A stretch of 43,598 bases of DNA from a virus: positions 1 through 43,598 of IMG/VR virus record IMGVR_UViG_3300009431_000033, one strand, 5' to 3'. This document shows positions 38,924-43,598 of this stretch, piece by piece; position 1 is the first letter of the stretch; every line of letters begins with the position of its first letter. The notes beneath the pieces are model-generated. The model saw only the letters and a list, made by a program, of their open reading frames with translations, was not told the DNA's origin and searched no databases. A program made the position numbers and the translations under genes.

Positions 38924-39137
38924 CCCTCACTCTCCATTTGTAACCAGGACTTCGTCCAACGCTTTTCCTTTCCAGTCCGTAGAGCCTTCTGTTTACTTCT
39001 GACTTATACATCCTGCTTAAATTGTCGTGAAAACTGCCCGAACATTTTTTGGACTTTAGTGCAGCAGTGATTTCTTTGAGGGTGAACCATTCACCAGCAT
39101 TCTCTTCCAAGAACTCCATCACCTCTTGTTGACTCAT
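38910..39137 (-). CDS. Winged-helix-like protein
   Basis: 75 residues from ATG at 39137 (MSQQEVMEFLEENAGEWF), set by ATGA overlap. FTLKEITAALK, then RMYKSEVNRRLYGLERKS and a wing ending YKWRVRDEES. DNA-binding regulator by fold pattern. Confidence 0.6.
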   Translation of the reverse strand: MSQQEVMEFLEENAGEWFTLKEITAALKSKKCSGSFHDNLSRMYKSEVNRRLYGLERKSVGRSPGYKWRVRDEES

Positions 39138-39283
39138 TTTATCGGGGGGTCCCGTATGATATGGATTGTTTTCATATAGCAATGATAGCAAACCACTTCT
39201 CCATTTTTAGTTTTTCTGAATCTTTTCATTAGTTTTCTGCACCATCTGCACTGCTTCCATGACCAGCCGTTTTGCTTACTCAT
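39134..39283 (-). CDS. 49-residue zinc protein
   Basis: ATG at 39283 (MSKQNGWSWKQCRWCRKLMK) after GGAGGAGAGG. CRWC + CYHC, basic. Overlaps on both sides by ATGA. Confidence 0.6.
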   Translation of the reverse strand: MSKQNGWSWKQCRWCRKLMKRFRKTKNGEVVCYHCYMKTIHIIRDPPIK

Positions 39284-39786
39284 ACCTCTCCTCCGTGATA
39301 GGCTGAATCGCCTAGCCTGTGGCAGTATTTGCATACCATTTTTACGTTTCTTGGGATATATTCTCCGCCTTTGTTGCCATAAGTTATTCTGTGGGGTTCT
39401 AATTTTCCGACTTCGTCCTCAGAGCGTCCACATTCCTCACAAAAATACAGCACCGCCTTCCTGTACGCTTCCCTGAGCCACTCAGGACAGGTCTGGACCT
39501 TTGGACGCTTAATCTTCTCGGGCCTCTTTATCTTTTTGGCTTTTTCTTTTGGTAGTTTGTTTATTTGAGGGTTGTTAATTAAATAGTTCAGTCCAGCAAT
39601 CATGTGGGCGCAGGGTTTTAGTGTGCTGCCTTGCAGGCAACTGCACCAAAAGTTAAGCTTATGTTTGTGGTAGAAGAACTCCACCTCAAAGTTGCTGATT
39701 CTTAGCCTGATTCTCTGGGGGCTTTCGAAAACTGGGTGAACCACCTTGGCTAAATACTTTGCCTTCTCAAATAAAAAACGCCTCAT
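39280..39786 (-). CDS. SWIM zinc finger fused to HNH-type domain
   Basis: 168 residues. N-terminal ~75: LNFWCSCLQGSTLKPCAHMI matches SWIM (CxC...CxH). After a Lys/Pro linker (about 80-98), CEECGR ... LEPHRITYGNKGG ... NVKMVCKYCHRLG is an HNH-like core. SWIM binds nucleic acid or protein, HNH cleaves DNA. The combination is uncommon to my knowledge. Confidence 0.65.
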   Translation of the reverse strand: MRRFLFEKAKYLAKVVHPVFESPQRIRLRISNFEVEFFYHKHKLNFWCSCLQGSTLKPCAHMIAGLNYLINNPQINKLPKEKAKKIKRPEKIKRPKVQTCPEWLREAYRKAVLYFCEECGRSEDEVGKLEPHRITYGNKGGEYIPRNVKMVCKYCHRLGDSAYHGGEV

Positions 39787-39893
39787 TTATCTCCCCCTGA
39801 CTCTAGTATTCTTGATGCGTAACCAACTAGAAATCCAACTAAGAACATGGCTATCAACACAACTATTTCTCCATGTGATATTTCCGTTACCAT
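39783..39893 (-). CDS. 36-residue single-pass membrane protein
   Basis: MVTEISHGEIVVLIAMFLVG continuing hydrophobic, then YASRILESGGDK. TGA overlaps the next ATG. Function unknown. Confidence 0.5.
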   Translation of the reverse strand: MVTEISHGEIVVLIAMFLVGFLVGYASRILESGGDK

Positions 39894-39925
39894 TGTGAGT
39901 ATGAACCCTCTAAGGGGCTTAATAA

Positions 39926-40078
39926 TTAATAAGAGAGCCTTGCTCCCTTTGTTTTGCTACTCAATGATTTCATTGAAACCATCTTCTGCGCCGCGCAGAG
40001 TATCTTTGTTTTATGTAGTCTATTATTGCATTTCTTCAAAACCTCTAACACTTCCTTCACTATCTGTTCATCTGCCAT
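39926..40078 (-). CDS. 50-residue basic protein
   Basis: MADEQIVKEVLEVLKKCNNR then a Lys/Ser-rich half (KSLSSKTKGARLSY). Helical. No family. Confidence 0.45.
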   Translation of the reverse strand: MADEQIVKEVLEVLKKCNNRLHKTKILCAAQKMVSMKSLSSKTKGARLSY

Positions 40079-40092
40079 CTTCTCTCAATAAA

Positions 40093-40461
40093 CTACATAT
40101 CGCAAGCTAGTTCGTAGAGTTTTTTTGCGTGTTCTGAAATCTCTTCGACTTTGATTAATCCGGCTACCGCCAAATCTTTGGCATAGCTGATGTAGTATGA
40201 TGCGTTATGATTTGGATACTTTGATTCATCAACTGGTGCTGGTGCTTGAACCGACGGTTGAGCCTGAGCCTGTGGCTGAGGGTTCTTCTTCTCCATCTTC
40301 ACAAACGTAACCATGCCATTATTCACAGACACTTCTGCTAGTCCTGTCCTGATATACTCAGGCTTGACGTTGTCTGCGATTGGTAGATTGTTTGCCTCGC
40401 CGTTGGCTGTGAAGCTTAGTAATCCGTTCTCAAATTGCTGTATCATTACTTTTTGTCCCAT
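40093..40461 (-). CDS. 122-residue protein with strand-rich N-terminus
   Basis: MGQKVMIQQFENGLLSFTAN and VSVNNGMVTFVKMEKK form a small barrel-like part, a Gln/Pro/Ala linker (about 60-75), then a helical end. The layout recalls small single-strand binding or virion proteins, not assignable. AGGAGG five bases before the ATG. Confidence 0.5.
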   Translation of the reverse strand: MGQKVMIQQFENGLLSFTANGEANNLPIADNVKPEYIRTGLAEVSVNNGMVTFVKMEKKNPQPQAQAQPSVQAPAPVDESKYPNHNASYYISYAKDLAVAGLIKVEEISEHAKKLYELACDM

Positions 40462-40471
40462 ATTTTCCTCC

Positions 40472-40505
40472 TAGTTTAGTTCAATTAAAAAATAAAAAAT
40501 AAATT
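40472..40505 (-). terminator. T-tract between small genes
   Basis: Minus strand TTTATTTTTTATTTTTT after the stop at 40514. Confidence 0.5.
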
Positions 40506-40513
40506 TTGTTTAA

Positions 40514-40816
40514 TTACATATCAAACAATGCACTTATTGGATTTGTTACTTTGTCCAAATGCTTTTGCTTGGCGATGTCTAATATTCCAATGACTGTCAA
40601 AGGGTCAACCTGTTGACCAAATGAGAATTGTTCTTTCATCTCAAATCCATCAGCTGTTTTTTTGCCGGCTGCGCAGACAATCAAGATGCTTGGTTGTTTC
40701 AGTGCGCTCGCCAGGTCCTTCTTAACCAGCTTTATATTCTTCGCCATCCGTTTTGCACGCTCTTTCTTTTCGTCGAAACCAGCCTTCTTCGTGGATTTTT
40801 TTGTTTTCTTTTTCAT
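40514..40816 (-). CDS. 100-residue basic protein
   Basis: ATG at 40816 (MKKKTKKSTKKAG) with AGGAGGT just upstream; the ORF from 40858 includes promoter sequence. Lys-rich N-terminus, then SILIVCAAGKKTADGFEMKE and a helical end. Function unknown; possibly DNA-binding. Confidence 0.5.
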   Translation of the reverse strand: MKKKTKKSTKKAGFDEKKERAKRMAKNIKLVKKDLASALKQPSILIVCAAGKKTADGFEMKEQFSFGQQVDPLTVIGILDIAKQKHLDKVTNPISALFDM

Positions 40817-40858
40817 TTTTACCTCCTGTTGATTTATTAATATTGAAGTGTCTTTCAC

Positions 40859-40866
40859 TATTTAAA
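40859..40866 (-). promoter_or_regulatory. TATA box, same 17-base block as at 28558-28574
   Basis: TTTAAATA in AAGTTTTAAATAGTGAA; start near 40837, ~21-nt leader with AGGAGGT to the ATG at 40816. Confidence 0.65.
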
Positions 40867-41116
40867 ACTTGCCTTTCCTGGCTCTGCCGACCATCCTCAT
40901 AATTTTTTTTAGTTCGTCGAAATGATTTTGCGCCAGGTTGATTAGAAATCCTCTTCGCCAACGAGCATACCACTCATAAAATTCTGTTGCTCTGCTGGGT
41001 ATGTTACGGTAACCTCTGGGATTTATACCCTTATCTTTCTCCACCCATTTTGCAGTACCGGGGGATAATCTTAGCCTAGAAATAATATCTGTATACTTTT
41101 TCGAAGGTTTTTTCAT
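40862..41116 (-). CDS. 84-residue basic protein
   Basis: MKKPSKKYTDIISRLRLSPG, Arg/Lys-rich throughout, with WYARWRRGFLINLAQNHFDE. Helical, probably nucleic-acid binding. No ribosome-binding site; sits directly after the structured-RNA region, whose last hairpin is at its 5' side. Confidence 0.5.
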   Translation of the reverse strand: MKKPSKKYTDIISRLRLSPGTAKWVEKDKGINPRGYRNIPSRATEFYEWYARWRRGFLINLAQNHFDELKKIMRMVGRARKGKF

Positions 41117-41130
41117 TGGTTGCGAACTAC

Positions 41131-41171
41131 GACTGATAATTTCTCTTTTAGAAATAAAAAAGAATCAGTCG
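41131..41171 (-). repeat. Inverted repeat CGACTGAT ... ATCAGTCG with inner hairpin
   Basis: Perfect eight-base arms enclosing ATTTCT-aaag-AGAAAT, just before the 84-residue gene. Could terminate the upstream RNA or control translation. Confidence 0.6.
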
Positions 41172-41439
41172 ATGGACTCCCTCGTGGCGTTACCGTTACG
41201 TTGACTCAAGCTCAGGACCAGGGGTCTAACGACAAAATAGTGGAGTCTCTTTGCTACTTGTGACAGTTTTGCGGGTTTAGTTATGGACGGCATTCAGATT
41301 AAAAATCAATTCTCTTTTTAACACTTCCGTTCGCACATAGCAAAACGAACATAATCCGTTCGCACATTAAAAATAGTATGCGAACTCTTTTGGGAGAGAA
41401 AAGGGAAACTGATAGCCGTCTAAGAAAATCAGCCTCCCC
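41155..41439 (-). ncRNA. Candidate structured RNA with its own promoter
   Basis: In a 312-bp gap without an ORF. A TATA box at 41461-41468 predicts a start at ~41439, exactly the base of a 12-bp stem (41428-41439 with 41402-41413, three G-U pairs). Further stems: GUUCGCA/UGCGAAC, GACUCC/GGAGUC enclosing CGUU(a)GAC/GUCAACG. A six-U run at ~41155-41160 could end it. No known family recognised. A hairpin CGACTGAT/ATCAGTCG follows. Confidence 0.5.
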
Positions 41440-41623
41440 GAAAGAGAAAGGTAGAAAGAGTATTTAAAGTTTTTCTTGTTGATGAGTCTTCCCTATTTGG
41501 ACCCGGTTTTGTGTATTTCGAACACTGTTGGTATCGGCCTTCGGCGAAGTAAATGTAACACCTGTCTTTCTTCCCCCGCATTGTGCACAGATAATTGTCA
41601 CAAGAGGTTTCTAGTTCTATCAT
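41429..41623 (-). CDS. 64-residue Cys-containing protein
   Basis: MIELETSCDNYLCTMRGKKD, then CYIYFAEGRYQQCSKYTKPG. Four Cys in two pairs imply a metal or disulfide fold. No family. Confidence 0.5.
   Translation of the reverse strand: MIELETSCDNYLCTMRGKKDRCYIYFAEGRYQQCSKYTKPGPNREDSSTRKTLNTLSTFLFRGG
41461..41468 (-). promoter_or_regulatory. TATA box of the candidate RNA
   Basis: TTTAAATA preceded by AGAAAAAC, inside the 3' end of the 64-residue gene; 25 bp before the 5' stem of the candidate RNA. Confidence 0.55.
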
Positions 41624-41633
41624 TTTACTGATT

Positions 41634-41825
41634 CTATTCGCTTAGATTATTAATCGCATCTTTCTTAGCATTCTTCTCAGCAATTTTTGCCTCAAGCTTT
41701 GCGATTTCTTCATCTAATTTTGAGATAGTCTCTTTTTCTACTTTCGTTTCTTTCTCCTCAATAGTGAATTCGAATTCATCATTTCCTACACTTTTTACAC
41801 TCTTTGTCGTCCTTATTTTTCCCAT
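41634..41825 (-). CDS. 63-residue coiled-coil protein
   Basis: MGKIRTTKSVKSVGNDEFEF, then a heptad-like helix ISKLDEEIAKLEAKIAEKNA. GGGAGGTG precedes ATG, inside the end of the GT9-like gene. Probably oligomeric. Confidence 0.55.
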   Translation of the reverse strand: MGKIRTTKSVKSVGNDEFEFTIEEKETKVEKETISKLDEEIAKLEAKIAEKNAKKDAINNLSE

Positions 41826-42687
41826 CTTTCACCTCCCTTGGTTTAGTTGATTGAACTTGTTTGTCTACCCAATCTAAACATTTTTTCATATCGTTGTCGG
41901 TAAACGTATTAATGCCATGTAGCTTCACGTCGGCATTCCGATTATTGTTGTAGGGGTTGGTGTGAATAGATGTTATTTTTCTTTTGTTTCTAAAATTATT
42001 GTGCATCTCATATCCTTCATTCAACTCACTTGTTGCACCCCAAAATACAAATCCAGGTTTGCCTACGGCCGCTCCGGCGTGCTGAAGAAAAGAATCAATT
42101 GTTACAAACGTCTTAACATGGGGAAGCAATGAGATTATATCTCTTACCTTTGCATTCGGAGAATCAATACCTTTAAATCCCATTTGATTGCCTGCTTTAA
42201 TCATTAAGACTTTATATTTTTTGCTCAACTTTCTCATTAATTTCTCTGCGAATACTGGCTTGAGACTTCTGAATGTTCCGTCTGGTTTGCCTTTGCCACC
42301 GCCCTCCCCGAATGGCTGGACCAATACGATTTCTTTATCGCAGCTTTCCACAAATGCTTGGGCTTGTTCTTCCTCTGTTTCTGTGAGATATAATTTTGGC
42401 ATAACGGATTTGTCTTCGCCATTTATTACGAGGTTGAAGCAACGAGTTACATGTTTTTTTTCTGCATAATATTCTTTCATTTTGTACGGTGTCGGCTCCA
42501 CATAATCCATCTTCTTAATTACATCGTCGAACAAATAAGGTGTGTTTGCAATATAAGTCCGCTTAACATTTGGATTGCTTAGAAATGGTTCTGGGTGATT
42601 TGTCATAATGACACTGCCTTTTTTGAGAACTCCAGTAGCTGCGATACACTTTCCGATGCCACCCATGATGTTAATTATTTTTTCCAT
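41779..42687 (-). CDS. GT9-like (heptosyltransferase-family) glycosyltransferase
   Basis: 302 residues. N-terminal IINIMGGIGKCIAATGVLKK is a GT-B start; VLVQPFGEGG and TIDSFLQHAGAAVGKPGFVF, with the D-S-x3-H-x-A-G motif, identify GT9, whose members transfer heptose from ADP-heptose. The tail is Lys/Cys-rich (DKECKKCRK). ATG overlaps the end of the HldE-like gene. Confidence 0.7.
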   Translation of the reverse strand: MEKIINIMGGIGKCIAATGVLKKGSVIMTNHPEPFLSNPNVKRTYIANTPYLFDDVIKKMDYVEPTPYKMKEYYAEKKHVTRCFNLVINGEDKSVMPKLYLTETEEEQAQAFVESCDKEIVLVQPFGEGGGKGKPDGTFRSLKPVFAEKLMRKLSKKYKVLMIKAGNQMGFKGIDSPNAKVRDIISLLPHVKTFVTIDSFLQHAGAAVGKPGFVFWGATSELNEGYEMHNNFRNKRKITSIHTNPYNNNRNADVKLHGINTFTDNDMKKCLDWVDKQVQSTKPREVKDGKNKDDKECKKCRK

Positions 42688-43052
42688 TTTGATGAATGTA
42701 TGTCTTCGACGACAGGGATGAGTTTGATTTCTCCTCCGTAACTCTCAACGAACCTTCGTTCTTCTTGGTTGATTGTTTCGATATTGTAGTCTCCTCCCTT
42801 AACATATACCAGGGGTTTAAGCTTTTTAAGCTCTTCTATTACGCTATCTACTATCCTAACTTCGGCTACGCCTTTGATTGCTAGGATTATTTTTGCTCTC
42901 TCTCGTTCGGACATAATTATTCTTCTGTCGCAACTCTCATCAGACATAACACCGACGACAAGATGACCTAATTTGCCTGCTTTTTGTAAATAATCCACAT
43001 GCCCTGCATGGAGTATATCAAACACGCCATTGGTCCATATTATTTTTTCCAT
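42675..43052 (-). CDS. HldE/RfaE-type nucleotidyltransferase
   Basis: 125 residues. TNGVFDILHAGHVDYLQKAG has the HxGH site (H15, H18); LVYVKGGDY (about 76-84) is typical of the ADP-heptose-forming adenylyltransferase branch. Ends IHSSKWKK where SSxxI normally lies. Directly follows the fibre gene (TAATG) and precedes the GT9 gene. Glycerol- or other phosphosugar activation is an alternative. Confidence 0.75.
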   Translation of the reverse strand: MEKIIWTNGVFDILHAGHVDYLQKAGKLGHLVVGVMSDESCDRRIIMSERERAKIILAIKGVAEVRIVDSVIEELKKLKPLVYVKGGDYNIETINQEERRFVESYGGEIKLIPVVEDIHSSKWKK

Positions 43053-43598
43053 TATACTATGCTAACTATAATACCTCCGCATACTGTTACTGTTGCAGCG
43101 TCGCCATTTGTGAAAGTGGCGTCTACTCCTCCGTATCCACAAGTCATAAAACAACAACAAGTTTGAACACAGTTTTGCGCATGTATACATCCACAACCAG
43201 ACGCACCATTATCACAAAGGGTCAAGTTTGCGCAGCCGCCACAAAACTCTCCATTATCTATATAAAATCCGCAACAGCAAGCACACATTCCACATTGTGC
43301 AATCACCCATCCATCACTCCCCATACCTGAACCTCCGCATGCGCAGATATTCCCACAACAAGAAATCACATCACAGTGCCCTATCGAACAATTCCCCGCA
43401 CAAAAACAACCAGCTCCAGTAACACAATCTCCAGCACAAACATTACAACAAGCAAACAGACTTCCGCAGCCAGCAGTACCTTGGTCACAAATCGTTACGT
43501 TTCCACAATTAAAACATCCATCATTATTAATTATTAAATTTGAATCACTACAAACATCTCCTACTGCGCAGACAATTCCTCCAGCACAAACATTACAA
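43052..43598 (-). CDS. Cysteine-rich C-terminus of the tail fibre (5' end off the window)
   Basis: 181 residues, open at the right edge, with 36 Cys (about 20 percent). Repeats: CGNVTICDQGTAGCG, then CANLTLCDNGASGCG, and CNVCAG. The last ~20 residues lose Cys (GGIIVSIV end). Its stop overlaps the next gene as TAATG, placing it upstream of the nucleotidyltransferase in one transcript. The 76-bp repeat and the shared frame link it to the gene at position 1. Confidence 0.75.
   Translation of the reverse strand, partial: CNVCAGGIVCAVGDVCSDSNLIINNDGCFNCGNVTICDQGTAGCGSLFACCNVCAGDCVTGAGCFCAGNCSIGHCDVISCCGNICACGGSGMGSDGWVIAQCGMCACCCGFYIDNGEFCGGCANLTLCDNGASGCGCIHAQNCVQTCCCFMTCGYGGVDATFTNGDAATVTVCGGIIVSIV
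43396..43471. repeat. Direct repeat, right copy (identical to 1-76)
   Basis: See the left copy. The window continues 127 bases past this repeat with sequence that does not match bases 77 onward. Confidence 0.95.

Noticed and set aside
41320-41400. CRISPR-like array or iterons from GTTCGCA copies
   Set aside because: Only four copies in mixed orientation with unequal spacing; RNA pairing explains them better.

Overview
The window reads as a nearly complete genome of a tailed virus (Caudoviricetes) infecting an archaeon. The head is of the HK97 type (large terminase, portal, prohead protease, HK97-fold capsid protein). The tail module has a tube protein, a short tape measure and a baseplate hub but no recognisable sheath, so a siphovirus-like particle is likely. 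The archaeal host is inferred from a group II chaperonin (thermosome-like) gene, from BRE/TATA promoters (TTTAAATA or TTTATA) placed about 25 bp before leaderless or Shine-Dalgarno-led starts, and from U-tract terminators. The host lineage cannot be named from sequence alone. No integrase, DNA polymerase, primase, replicative helicase, CRISPR array, rRNA or insertion sequence was seen.

Layout. Positions 1-30.1 kb are almost entirely minus strand, read right to left: small zinc-ribbon and DNA-binding proteins (28.3-30.1 kb), a chaperonin (26.6-28.1 kb), a glycan and radical-SAM cassette (17.9-26.4 kb), TerL, portal, protease, scaffold, capsid, connectors, tail tube, tape measure, baseplate, lectin-like and collar proteins, and finally a tail fibre running off position 1. 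A 380-bp control region (30.1-30.48 kb) separates this from a rightward block (30.48-35.91 kb) of about 20 mostly tiny genes, plausibly early. From 36.5 kb to the right end everything is minus again: a six-tRNA cluster, HNH and zinc proteins, a membrane-anchored acidic protein, small basic proteins, a candidate structured RNA (about 41.16-41.44 kb), a GT9-like glycosyltransferase with an HldE-like nucleotidyltransferase, and the C-terminus of the tail fibre.

Ends. Bases 1-76 equal bases 43396-43471, and the tail-fibre reading frame crosses this repeat in register. Joining there gives a circle of 43,395 bp and one 857-residue fibre ending in an extraordinarily cysteine-rich repeat region. The 127 bases beyond the repeat at the right end do not match bases 77 onward, although they encode the same protein motif. 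The gene therefore has either more modules or variant alleles.

How it fits together. Genes are packed with ATGA/TAATG overlaps, implying translational coupling. Structural genes form the late operon. An antisense ribbon-helix-helix gene sits between TerL and portal, and its promoter is interlocked with the portal promoter, which suggests a switch. A large share of coding capacity goes to sugar-nucleotide and glycosyltransferase genes, probably modifying virion or host-surface glycans. The chaperonin may fold virion proteins. Around 20 proteins carry CxxC-type zinc sites.
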